In this document: piece after piece, positions 8,384-17,121 of the stretch
Layout: each line of letters starts with the position of its first letter
Position numbering within the stretch: the first letter of the stretch is position 1
Made by a program: the position numbers and the translations under genes
The notes under the pieces: model-generated
Database searches by the model: none
Seen by the model: only the letters and a program-made list of their open reading frames with translations
Told to the model about the DNA's origin: nothing
Assembly (NCBI GenBank): GCA_963975425.1
Contig: CAXBGS010000007.1
Location: 62,001 to 126,000 of the forward strand
Source: CAXBGS01 sp963975425
Lineage (GTDB): Bacteria > Planctomycetota > Planctomycetia > Pirellulales > Pirellulaceae
Length of the DNA: 64,000 nucleotides
Direction: 5' to 3'

Positions 8384-10054
8384 ATGAACCGTTCGCTTCT
8401 TTTCTGTATTGCCGGGTTATGGTTGGCGGCAGCCAATGCCACTTCGGCCGATTCGCCCTACGTCGATCCGTCACTTTCGAGCGCCGATGCGTTAGTTAAC
8501 GTAGCTTCCTTTGCCGATCTTGAGCAATTGGCCCAGCACCGGTCCCGCCTCGAGCATCAGCCACGTGCAACTTTGCCAGAACCACTGGCAGCGTTGACCT
8601 ATGACGAGTTCTTGAAAATCACTTTTCGCAGCGAACGAGCAACGTGGCGAGATGAAAGCCCGTTTTACTTTGAGACGTTCCACCGAGGTTTCGTTCAACG
8701 TGATCAAGTCCGGATCTTTACCGTCGATCAGGGTGAGGTAAGTGAGGTTCCCTACGACCGATCGGATTTCGCATATGGCGAGCTGCTTGATCCGTCTATT
8801 TTTCCTTCGGACCTGGGACACGCCGGGCTCAAGATTGTGGGGGATGTTCGCGGTGTCGTTGACGATGAGGAAATGCTGACGTTCCTGGGCGCAAGTTACT
8901 TTCGCGGTCGCAGCGTCGAAACGGTCTATGGAACATCGGTCCGAGGTCTCGGCTTGGATATGGCGATGAATGGCCCTGAGGAATTTCCTTGCTTTCATGC
9001 ATTGTGGATTCACCGGCCTGGCGATGATGAACAGCAAATCGAAATCCTGGCGCTGATGGACAGTGAAAGTGTTAGCGGCGCCTACCGATTCGTCTTCGTG
9101 CCCGGCGCGGTGGAATCGACGCTGGACGTGGACGCAACGATTTACTTTCGTCGTGTTCCAGAAAAGTTCTGCGTCGCGCCGATAACGAGTATGTGGATTT
9201 GGGGCGATGGGTTGCGCGGGCCGCCAAAAGACAATCGCCCGGGTGTGCACGATTCTGACGGTCTGCTCGTCCGCACGCCAAGTGACCGGCCCGATGGTGG
9301 TGACCAATGGTCGTGGCGAGCTTTTGGCAGACAAGATTATCCGTCGGTCAGTCGGTTTCGGGTGCAGGAGTTGAAAGGCTTTGGCGTGTTGCAACGCAAT
9401 CGCGCGTTTCTGCATTACGACGACCATAATGCACAATATCACAAGCGACCGAGTGTCTGGATTGCTCCTCGTCAGTCTTGGAAAGACGGTCACATCGAAC
9501 TATTCGAACTTCCAGGCGCTCACGAAGGCATCGACAATATCGGCGCGTACTGGGTTCCTGATGCAGTGCCGAGTTTGAACGAACCGGTTCGTTTGAATTA
9601 CCGGGTATCGTTTTTCCCGGGCGATTACAAAGAGCAAACTGGCGTTGCCCGAGCCACGTCGTTTCAACTGATCCGAAAAGGTGAGAGGACGACTGACGCA
9701 AGCGAGGCGGCCGAGTTGACCAATCGCGATATTCCTGAATCGAAGGAACCGTCGGGCGATGCAAAATTGAGGATCCGCTTTGCCGGATCGGAATTGCAAG
9801 ATTTGGATGTGCAGGATTCTGTCAAGCTAGACGTCCAGATGGTACGTGCCGGTGTGGTCGAGCAGTCCGTAACGCAAACAAGCACCGGAGATATTCTGGC
9901 TGAAGTCGATTTTCAATTCACTGAAGATACGCCCGCGGAAATCGCGGTCTTTTTGGAAAGAGATGGAGCCGCTTTGTCCGAGACTTTCAAATACCTATGT
10001 CCGGTGGAAACGCCGACCTTTTCTTTTCCCGCGGTGTACACGCGGCAAGAGTAG
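8384..10054 (+). CDS. opgG: Periplasmic glucan biosynthesis protein OpgG (MdoG family)
   Basis: 556 residues with a signal peptide ending near ANATSA. One MdoG domain spans most of the protein: LTYDEFLKITFRSERATW, FYFETFHRGFVQRDQVRIF, the GLKIVGD and FLGASYFRG motifs, LDMAMNGPEEFPCFHALWI, and a C-terminal Ig-like part after about residue 420. OpgG acts in the periplasm on the nascent glucan. E. coli OpgG and OpgD have been assigned beta-1,2-glucanase activity (GH186), so this protein probably shapes or cleaves the OpgH product. It lies 135 bases after the glucanase gene on the same strand. A short inverted repeat at 8247-8266 lies between them but has no T-run. E. coli OpgG is 511 aa; the extra length is at the C-terminus. 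Confidence 0.95.
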   Translation: MNRSLLFCIAGLWLAAANATSADSPYVDPSLSSADALVNVASFADLEQLAQHRSRLEHQPRATLPEPLAALTYDEFLKITFRSERATWRDESPFYFETFHRGFVQRDQVRIFTVDQGEVSEVPYDRSDFAYGELLDPSIFPSDLGHAGLKIVGDVRGVVDDEEMLTFLGASYFRGRSVETVYGTSVRGLGLDMAMNGPEEFPCFHALWIHRPGDDEQQIEILALMDSESVSGAYRFVFVPGAVESTLDVDATIYFRRVPEKFCVAPITSMWIWGDGLRGPPKDNRPGVHDSDGLLVRTPSDRPDGGDQWSWRAFGRQDYPSVSRFRVQELKGFGVLQRNRAFLHYDDHNAQYHKRPSVWIAPRQSWKDGHIELFELPGAHEGIDNIGAYWVPDAVPSLNEPVRLNYRVSFFPGDYKEQTGVARATSFQLIRKGERTTDASEAAELTNRDIPESKEPSGDAKLRIRFAGSELQDLDVQDSVKLDVQMVRAGVVEQSVTQTSTGDILAEVDFQFTEDTPAEIAVFLERDGAALSETFKYLCPVETPTFSFPAVYTRQE

Positions 10055-10084
10055 CGAGCAATGATGTTCATGGCATGCGGAACA

Positions 10085-11164
10085 CTAAGGGGCGTCGAAT
10101 TCGCCAAGCTCATCGATCGCGTATAGCATGTCGATGTTGCCTATCGGTGAGTCAACTTGGCGAAACAGGTTGACGATTTGTGCGCGATGATGTGTGCCGT
10201 GCATTGTCATTTGCATCGCTGACTCCCCGACCGTAAAACGCAGCGGCGGGCCTACCGCAGTGACTTCGACCACTCGATGCGATTCTTCTTCGTCCGCCTC
10301 GTCTAGGTAGCGATTCCTGGCGTCCGCATTGGTCTGCCACAAACTGCGCAGTTTACCAATCGTGGTGGATTCAGGCAGTCGTGACGAAGTCGTTTGTATC
10401 CCTGTCCAAGTCTCGAGCCACCAGCGTTCGGATTTGTACATGTGCAACAAGTTCTTTCGGATCGACCCGTGCCCCATGTCGAAAGACCGGTCCAGGTCAC
10501 CTGTGCCGAGTTGCTCTGCGTGGCTAAGGACCTTTTCGGTGGCCCAGTCGGTGTACTGATACAGACGGCGCATCGTTGCCCGGTCCCATTCGATCGAATC
10601 ACCCATCGCTTCATTCGCGGCCAAGCCGTGTTCGGCTAGCCGATTGATTGCTTCGGCCGACTGTTTCGTTGCCCCTTGCGCAAGACGCCAGAAAATGAAA
10701 TCAATCCCGATCGGAAATGTGCGGCCAAATTGTTTCAGATAGTTCAGGCACTGGGCACGATGATGAACGCCGTGCTGAAACACGTGCAGCAGTAAATCGT
10801 GAAGACGATGTTTGTAAGGTGTTTGAGTGCTGTCTTGATATTCGACAATTCGTTTCCACCGGTTACCTCGGTCCTGTTCGATCATGCGCGCACGAAGCGT
10901 CGAGACGTCAACCAGTGATTTTGCGATCTCGGCGACCGAGATGGAGGCGGGGTCTTTCGGAAACGGTCGCCACGGGATGCTCTCCCAGCGTTCGAGCCAA
11001 ATCTGGTCCGCGGTCAAAATGTGGAAGAGAGTGGCTCGCAACGTTCCAAACCCTATCGGCCGGGGCTCATCCAGTTGCTCGTCCGTCAGGCTTTCGCACT
11101 GCTCGAGGACTCGTCGGTTAGCCCAGTCGTTGTAGGCATAGAGTGAATCGATCAGAGGTTGCAT
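10085..11164 (-). CDS. Tandem DinB-like four-helix-bundle protein
   Basis: 359 residues from MQPLIDSLYAYNDWANRRVL; an earlier in-frame Met would add a non-conserved extension. Two DinB (DfsB-type) domains are fused. Domain 1 is about residues 1-170 and contains LFHILTADQIWLERWESI and VFQHGVHHRAQCLNYL. Domain 2 is about 185-359 and contains LYQYTDWATEKVL, LLHMYKSERWWLETW and MTMHGTHHRAQIVNLF. Each keeps the three-His pattern (one His in helix 2, HxxxH-type pair in helix 4) that binds a divalent metal in this superfamily. Members include mycothiol/bacillithiol-dependent S-transferases and damage-inducible proteins of unknown role. The gene converges on opgG with 30 bases between stops. Enzymatic function is not predictable. 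Confidence 0.88.
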   Translation of the reverse strand: MQPLIDSLYAYNDWANRRVLEQCESLTDEQLDEPRPIGFGTLRATLFHILTADQIWLERWESIPWRPFPKDPASISVAEIAKSLVDVSTLRARMIEQDRGNRWKRIVEYQDSTQTPYKHRLHDLLLHVFQHGVHHRAQCLNYLKQFGRTFPIGIDFIFWRLAQGATKQSAEAINRLAEHGLAANEAMGDSIEWDRATMRRLYQYTDWATEKVLSHAEQLGTGDLDRSFDMGHGSIRKNLLHMYKSERWWLETWTGIQTTSSRLPESTTIGKLRSLWQTNADARNRYLDEADEEESHRVVEVTAVGPPLRFTVGESAMQMTMHGTHHRAQIVNLFRQVDSPIGNIDMLYAIDELGEFDAP

Positions 11165-11317
11165 CGTGACGCCTGAAAGATGAATCGGTTCGCGAGCGGC
11201 CGACGTACGAATCTCGTCGGTGACGGGAATGGGGGAGCCAGCAATCCGAATGGGCGACGATGTCAAGAAGTACAACAGCCCGCGCCGATGGAGGCGAAAC
11301 GCACTCCACGCAAATGG

Positions 11318-11506
11318 CTAGTAGTCCACCTTCTCGTTGCCTTGCTCATCGTATCGTATGAACGCAAAGTAGCAGAATGAAACCAATAGCGCAGGTGACA
11401 TCAGCAAGAAAAACCAGCTCAGCAAAACGGACATCGCGATCAGCAACACGACGAATCCGAGCCACAGAAACCACGTATCTCGCCAAAGACCTTTCAACTG
11501 TGCCAC
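11318..11506 (-). CDS. Small two-helix membrane protein
   Basis: 62 residues with a GTG start preceded by GGAG at good spacing. Two hydrophobic segments (TWFLWLGFVVLLIAMSVLL and WFFLLMSPALLVSFCYFAFI) are joined with almost no loop, and the tail YDEQGNEKVDY is polar. This predicts a hairpin in the inner membrane with both ends cytoplasmic. I recognise no family. It lies 153 bases upstream of the DinB gene on the same strand. Confidence 0.65.
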   Translation of the reverse strand: MAQLKGLWRDTWFLWLGFVVLLIAMSVLLSWFFLLMSPALLVSFCYFAFIRYDEQGNEKVDY

Positions 11507-12141
11507 TTCAATTTCTCCAATTCATCGATTCACCCCGATGATAGGTCGCAATTTGACCCGCCATCGTGATCTCTCGCGACGACGTTCTCGTTTCAAAAAC
11601 AAATGTTACCAACCGATGCAGACAAAGGCGAGCGGCATCGAAATGTCATGTGAACGCAAACGAGCTGTGCGGACCGTCGACAGCAACTCGTGGATAGCAT
11701 GTTGGTTCATGCGTTCACTTGCATGCATGCCGCGGGCTGCTCAGGAAAGCGAGCATGAGTGAACCCAAACGGGGCAATAGGTCATCCACCCACGTACATC
11801 ATGCCGTTCCGCCATGCGGCGCCTTTTCGTGGACCGCTCGGGCGGCAATCTGTCGCATCCATCGATGCGTGGGCTGTCGATTTCACAGAAAGCATGTTGG
11901 AGAAGAAAAGGCGATCCTTCAGTTTTGCCAAAGTGATTGTTGGACTGTGTCTGATTTGTTGCCCTGGTCACCGAAGAGCTAACGGTGACGAGTGGGGAAC
12001 GACGAATCAGAGGCTGTGAAATAGTCTTGAATCGTCGTTGCCGCGATCGACTCGGCTGACTCGCTCGCAAAATTCCCGGCTTCGCATCCATGACTTTCTT
12101 GTTCGCGCTCAATAAGCGTCGATGTTGGTCCGCATGCAATG
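11507..12141. other. Intergenic, no gene recognised
   Basis: 635 bases between the small membrane protein and the sulfatase. Several short frames on both strands overlap, are Arg/Ser/His-rich, and lack motifs or ribosome sites. I see no repeat or terminator that I would defend. Confidence 0.55.
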
Positions 12142-13572
12142 TCAGTCTTTGCGTGTTGCTTCGGCGGGTTCCTGCGACGTGCTCGACTCACGCGAATGGG
12201 ATTGCAATGACGCCTCGATCGATTCTTCCCATCGATCCAGTGACGCTGCCAGACGCTTCGCGATGTCGGGGTGATCGTCAATCACGTCATTCTGTTCACT
12301 GGGATCCTTGCGAACATCGAATAAGTGTGCCGGACCGTCAACGAATTCAAGCAGCTTCCAGTCGCCGCTCCGGACGGTCCGACTCGCGTTTTTGACACTC
12401 CGTTTCGGTCCCGATTTTCGACGCCAAAAAAGCTCTCGATCTGCCGGGGCTTCTCCGGCGGTCAAGTAAGGCAACAGGTTGATGCCTTCATCATGTTTGC
12501 TGACCTGCCCTGTAAAGGATCGTATCGTCGCGGTCCAATCGAAGGTTGCGCAGGGAAACTCACAGATCTGGTTGCCGGGAATGTGTCCTGGCCAACGAGC
12601 GATACAACAGACGCGAATACCGCCTTCCCAGATTGTCGATTTTAGACCGGACAGGGGCGCATTGCGGCCGTGAATATCGGCGCCATTGTCCGACGAAAAT
12701 ACAACGAGCGTTTTCTCTCGCAGGCCCAACCGATCGATTTCTGCCAGTGTCCGTCCGATTCCCGCGTCCATGCTTTCAACCATCGAAACGTAAGTGGCTC
12801 GGTCACCTTCCTGCCAATTCTTTTTCTTAGGTTGGACAACTTTGTCTTGGTCGTCGGGACCTTGAAACGGAAAATGTGGCGCGACGTGCGGAAGATAAAG
12901 AAAGAAGGGTTGGTCTTGGTTGCGGCGGATGAATTCGATGGAATCATCCGTTAGCAAGTCGGTCGTGTAACCGATCCTTGCGACGGGCTGGTCATTCAGC
13001 CAAAGGTCATCGACTCCGATACGATCCATGTGCTCAAAATAATGGTGGTTGCCGCCCAGCAAACCAAAGAAGTGGTCGAAGCCCTGTTGCCGCGGTTGCC
13101 GTTCAAAGTCGTATCCGACATGCCACTTTCCTGAAATTCCGGTTTGATATCCAGCCTCTCTCATTGCGTGAGCGATCGTTCGGCCATCGATTTCTAGGCC
13201 CCGTCCGAACTCTTGGTAGTACAGAGCGTTATCAAGTCCGATTCGTTGCGGATAGCGTCCGGTAAGGAAGGCGGCACGCGTGGGTGAACATGTGGACGAA
13301 TTCGCATAGAAGTGGGTGAACCGGGTGCCCGACTCAGCAAGACGATCAAGGTTTGGCGTCTTGATATCAGCACACCCATAACAACCCAGGTCACCATAAC
13401 CAAGATCATCCGCGACAATGAACACAATATTGGGGCAATTTAACTCGGTCGGATCTTGCCGCATTTTCCGAATCGCATTGTCACGGTACTGGGCGTTTGC
13501 ATTTCGCTCTTCGCTTGACGCAATGCCGATTGTCAGCAAGACGATTAATAGGGTTTCTAATTTTTGATGCAT
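12142..13572 (-). CDS. Sulfatase (formylglycine-dependent), exported
   Basis: 476 residues with a hydrophobic leader at residues 5-20. Arylsulfatase-family features run in order: NIVFIVADDLGYGDLGCYG (metal-binding DD), the formylglycine site CSPTRAAFLTGR with Cys95, GKWHVG, LPHVAPHFPF, and FSSDNGAD with the metal-binding DN. The CxPxR core needs oxidation of Cys95 by a formylglycine-generating enzyme or an anaerobic maturase; none is in the window. Position +3 after Pro is Thr where Ser or Ala is also common. It should hydrolyse sulfate esters, probably on algal polysaccharides, in the periplasm. The alpha/beta hydrolase gene lies 33 bases upstream on the same strand, which suggests an operon for processing acetylated or esterified, sulfated glycans. 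Confidence 0.95.
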   Translation of the reverse strand: MHQKLETLLIVLLTIGIASSEERNANAQYRDNAIRKMRQDPTELNCPNIVFIVADDLGYGDLGCYGCADIKTPNLDRLAESGTRFTHFYANSSTCSPTRAAFLTGRYPQRIGLDNALYYQEFGRGLEIDGRTIAHAMREAGYQTGISGKWHVGYDFERQPRQQGFDHFFGLLGGNHHYFEHMDRIGVDDLWLNDQPVARIGYTTDLLTDDSIEFIRRNQDQPFFLYLPHVAPHFPFQGPDDQDKVVQPKKKNWQEGDRATYVSMVESMDAGIGRTLAEIDRLGLREKTLVVFSSDNGADIHGRNAPLSGLKSTIWEGGIRVCCIARWPGHIPGNQICEFPCATFDWTATIRSFTGQVSKHDEGINLLPYLTAGEAPADRELFWRRKSGPKRSVKNASRTVRSGDWKLLEFVDGPAHLFDVRKDPSEQNDVIDDHPDIAKRLAASLDRWEESIEASLQSHSRESSTSQEPAEATRKD

Positions 13573-13605
13573 GTCACTTTTTTTGCCGCGTTTGATGATT
13601 CACGC

Positions 13606-14715
13606 TTATTTGGCAGGTTGTGCCTCTAGGTTCGATAGCCATGATTTGACCGTTGGTTCTGCCGAGAGGAACCCTAACGAGATTAGAAAACGGTCCATTG
13701 CTTCGGCGGTTGCCAAAAAATATCGTCGGTTCGCATTGGGATCGGAGTCTTGTGTTTTTCGATCGAGGCGAAAGAACCCGTGACGTTGGCGGGGATAGAT
13801 CAACAGTTCACATCGATTGCCCCCGGCGATCATGCGTTGTTTGTAAATTTTCGCCCGATCGAGGGGAAAAACGCTGTCTTCGTCGCCCAGGAAGATGATG
13901 GACGGCGGTACCTTGCGATCGAGGTTTTCCATCGGCGAAAACGATTGCCAGTATTCCGAAACGCGGTCATATCCGTACCCGTATTCGCTGTTGTCACAGG
14001 CGGGATTGAACAGCAACAGCGCATTGGGTACGGGAGAAACAGATAGGTCGTCATCTTTGCAGTTGTATTGGTCAAGCGTTGCCGTTGCGGCGGCGAGATG
14101 GCCGCCTGCGGAACCGCCGCCGGCTGCAATCCGGTCCGGATCGATTCCCAATGTCGAAGCATTTGACCGCACAAACCGCATTGCCGATTTTGCGTCTTCG
14201 ACGCATTCCGGTGGCTTCGCACCGTCACTCGACTCCGTGCGATACTCGGCACAGATTGCGACCATCCCGCGAGAAGCCAGGTATTTGGCTTGCGGATAGA
14301 AATGTAGCGTGTCACCGTTGATCCAGCCGCCGCCAAAGAAGAACAACACGGCGGGACGAGACTCGTTCGCGTTCCAACCCTCCGGGTAAAAGATGTCCAA
14401 CCCCAACTCACGCTCGCCGATCTGTTTGAACGAGATGACTTTGTCCGGCTGGAATCCACCGCCCTTGGTATAGATCGGAGCAACGGGGGAGTCTTCCTCG
14501 GGCTGGTCTGACTCTTTCGTTTCGGTCTTACGCTTGAGTTCTTGCTGCGGGAACTGAATCAGGTAACGCGAATGAGGCTCGGCGTGGCGAGTCCGAATCT
14601 TTTTGTGATTGTGATCTTCTGGACTCGGATTCTCGGCGGCCAACGCACTGATGCAGAACGATAAAACGGTGGACACACCGACGGTGAGGATGGCGAGCCG
14701 GGAAATCAAAGTCAT
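13606..14715 (-). CDS. Exported alpha/beta hydrolase, esterase/lipase (BD-FAE/HSL-like)
   Basis: 369 residues with a signal peptide ending at SALAA. The linker at residues about 30-85 is charged. The hydrolase core starts LGLDIFYPEGW. It has the oxyanion-hole motif FFFGGGWINGD, the nucleophile elbow GGGSAGGHLAAATA (catalytic Ser), a Asp in FLGDEDSVFPLD and the His in YPRQRHGFFR. These form the expected Ser-Asp-His triad. Related planctomycete proteins are annotated as acetyl-xylan or feruloyl esterases. With the downstream sulfatase 33 bases away, de-esterification of a polysaccharide is a reasonable inference, but no substrate is shown by the sequence. Confidence 0.9.
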   Translation of the reverse strand: MTLISRLAILTVGVSTVLSFCISALAAENPSPEDHNHKKIRTRHAEPHSRYLIQFPQQELKRKTETKESDQPEEDSPVAPIYTKGGGFQPDKVISFKQIGERELGLDIFYPEGWNANESRPAVLFFFGGGWINGDTLHFYPQAKYLASRGMVAICAEYRTESSDGAKPPECVEDAKSAMRFVRSNASTLGIDPDRIAAGGGSAGGHLAAATATLDQYNCKDDDLSVSPVPNALLLFNPACDNSEYGYGYDRVSEYWQSFSPMENLDRKVPPSIIFLGDEDSVFPLDRAKIYKQRMIAGGNRCELLIYPRQRHGFFRLDRKTQDSDPNANRRYFLATAEAMDRFLISLGFLSAEPTVKSWLSNLEAQPAK

Positions 14716-15056
14716 CTTAATTCTCCATCACTAAATCTTAGTAGTTTGATTCAAAGGTGGTCGTTCGATTGGGGACGAACGATTGGGAATCAGATGAATC
14801 GAATGACTCTGATCATCTGTCTAATCCTTGTCGACTCGCCGCTGATGATCGAGCGGCTGTACCGTCAGACGACCGCCGACCATACCGCACTCGTCTCGCA
14901 ACCTGCCTAGGCCAGCGATCGTGAGCGGGATCATGCGGCGCGCTTTCTAGGTCGCGGGTCGCTCTGCCACTTGCCGGTCGCTCTGCCAATTGCCGGGGGC
15001 AAACCAAAGCCTCTTTGATCACAAGATCGCTCGCCGCGATTCACACACTGGCGCTG
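14716..15056. other. Intergenic with short inverted and direct repeats
   Basis: Upstream of the esterase start, TCGTTCG (14761-14767) and CGAACGA (14776-14782) form a perfect 7-bp inverted repeat with an 8-base loop, a possible operator or hairpin. Further on, a 19-base unit GGTCGCTCTGCCACTTGCC (14957-14975) is repeated in tandem at 14976-14994 with one difference. No protein-coding frame is convincing. Confidence 0.55.
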
Positions 15057-16229
15057 CTACTTCTTTGACGCCGGTGAACGCTTGGCGTTCTCGCCATAAA
15101 GATCAGGATGCTTTTCGACGATCATCGCTTTTAACGCGGGTCGATTCTCGATCGCTTTTTTGACTTTGTTCACCATTTTGGGATCGGTCAACCCGCTCAT
15201 TTCTTTGTCGGCCGGCATGATCTGACCGTTCAAGTCGGCCAGGTCGGTCGGCTTGACGTTCTCGTAGGACAACGCGCCCGTCGTATACGGGCTAGGCTCA
15301 TAGCGGCCAACGATGCTCACATCCAAATCCGGTTTGATCGAGTCGTCCATGCCAATGGCCCAGAGACACGAATTCGTTAGGAATCGGCGAGCGTCTTCGT
15401 CTTTCAAGTCCTCCGATGCGCCGAACGAAAGGTAGACAACACGTGCGTCCTGCTTGTCTCCCGATGGCGCCGTGTACGAATCATTTGCCCAGCCTGCCGA
15501 GACGATTGGCTTTTCGGTATTGATGTCATCGCTGGGCTCAAACGTGTTAAGCACTTGGACTTCGACCAACGGCGTTGATCCAGCGGGCGGTTGTGATTTG
15601 TACGCGCCGCTGTAAGCATGGATTTCTCCGACGCCCATTAAAATCGGATGTCCCGCAGAACTTGAAACCGGCGTGATGCGACAACCCATCTGATGATTTG
15701 TGCCGTAATGGCTTTGCCCACGCTCTTTGTGCCAAGTGTTGCCGAAAATTTGCTCGCCAAGTCCGCCCCGATAATCCTCGCCGTCGTAATTGAAATTCAA
15801 CTTGGCCCACTTACCTTTTTGTCCATTGAAACAGTGCGTTGACGTGCGAATGCCGACGACGGGGCCACCTCGTTCAAAGTAGTCAACCAGCAGGTCCGAT
15901 TGCTCATCCGGCAATTGCATGAAACGAGTAAAGAACACAAGCAAGTCGGCGTCTTCGAGCGCCTCCATCCCCGGGACGCCCGCGTCACCCGCCTTGATAT
16001 GTCCTTCCTCGTCGATTCCGAACAAAACCGTGCATCGGAACCCAAGATGCTTCGCAAGGATCTTGGCGATCGCCGGACAGGTTTGTTCGGAACGATATTC
16101 GTGATCGTTAGCAATCAAGACGATGTTTTTACCTTGACCGATTCCGCCTTCGCCTTCATAGACAAGCGTCTGGGCTGTTGATGTGGACGATATCAGGAGA
16201 AGAGCTGCCGCTGCGAGCCAAGTTTTCAT
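15057..16229 (-). CDS. Exported ThuA-like domain protein
   Basis: 390 residues with a signal peptide ending near STSTA. The ThuA-like (class I glutamine-amidotransferase-like) fold covers residues about 30-300: NIVLIANDHEYRSEQTCPAI, DLLVFFTRFMQLPDEQ, YFERGGPVVGIRTSTHCF, FGNTWHKERGQSHYG, HPILMGV and a closing RRFLTNSCLWAIGM. ThuA proteins occur in sugar-utilisation loci (trehalose utilisation in rhizobia), and planctomycetes have many secreted paralogues. The C-terminal 90 residues include a Lys-rich tail (ALKAMIVEKHPDLYGENAKR). A role in carbohydrate metabolism is plausible, but the chemistry is unknown. Downstream sequence shows no strong terminator. Confidence 0.88.
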   Translation of the reverse strand: MKTWLAAAALLLISSTSTAQTLVYEGEGGIGQGKNIVLIANDHEYRSEQTCPAIAKILAKHLGFRCTVLFGIDEEGHIKAGDAGVPGMEALEDADLLVFFTRFMQLPDEQSDLLVDYFERGGPVVGIRTSTHCFNGQKGKWAKLNFNYDGEDYRGGLGEQIFGNTWHKERGQSHYGTNHQMGCRITPVSSSAGHPILMGVGEIHAYSGAYKSQPPAGSTPLVEVQVLNTFEPSDDINTEKPIVSAGWANDSYTAPSGDKQDARVVYLSFGASEDLKDEDARRFLTNSCLWAIGMDDSIKPDLDVSIVGRYEPSPYTTGALSYENVKPTDLADLNGQIMPADKEMSGLTDPKMVNKVKKAIENRPALKAMIVEKHPDLYGENAKRSPASKK

Positions 16230-17121
16230 GTGAATCCTGTAGGTGGTTGATGTGCAGATAAGTAATCGCCGGAAACGGTTGATGGAATCGCTACCCGATC
16301 GCCATCGTCATGTATCGATCGTGATCGAGGACATCTCAATTTTAGCCGACTTGCTCACGCACGACATGCCTGTCCGCCACAGCAAAATCAACCGCCAAAA
16401 CACGAGCCTTGACTGAGTGGCTGAGGTGCGATTGCACGTACACAGCGGTTCGGCAATCGTGGGGATTTTTCAACAAGTCCCGTTCGACGTTTCGCCCAAA
16501 TCGACGATTTTTGGCATCGTCCGTCAAGACGGCGGATGACGTCCAAGAATGCGTCGTTGGAACGGTGAAATTCCAATTCATCGCGGATGGCGGTCGCGCA
16601 GAGGATATCCGGTTTGCCGTCCGGCACATCGTCGGGCAGCAGCGAAACTCAATCGCCGATGACTCTTTCGAGTAACCATATGCCTCGAACGACGGACGAT
16701 GTGGTTGCTCGTTCGTAAGGGCGTGGTAGGTGGCTTGCGCGAACTGTCGATCGGTATACCGGTTCACGTCACCTCGACCAGTGCTTGATTGTGTCCTTGC
16801 TGTTTTTAGAACGCTGGGTGGAAAACCCACGCATTCACACAAGCGAATCGTTTACGCTGTGCTTTCGTCGTCGGCGAACCGTTTTTGAAGATCAATGCAT
16901 CGGCACCTATTGGCCGAAGCGAACGAAACAGCACAGCCATCCGACGTCTTGAGTCCTTGCATGTCGCGTGCTGCCCCTCGTCGTCCGAATGTGTGTGATG
17001 TGGTTGAGTGTTGATGCTCCATAGGTCTCAATACACCCGCGTCGATGAATGAGACGAATTTAGTGAAATGGCGAGATTCGGTAAAATGGATCACGCTGCT
17101 GAATCGACTGGAGAAAGTCCC
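16230..17121. other. Long intergenic region, no gene recognised
   Basis: 892 bases separate the divergent ThuA-like gene (minus) and the RidA fusion gene (plus), so both promoters should be here. Minus-strand frames at 16342-16842 and 16388-16627 are open for 80-166 codons but look Arg/Ser/His-rich and match no family I know. A decayed gene is possible. No structured element was found. Confidence 0.5.

Noticed and set aside
8492..9493. 333-codon minus-strand frame antisense to opgG
   Set aside because: opgG is an unambiguous MdoG-family gene; the antisense frame is a by-product of its codon usage.
14813..15022. 69-codon minus-strand frame
   Set aside because: It largely translates the 19-base direct repeat and has no ribosome site or motif.
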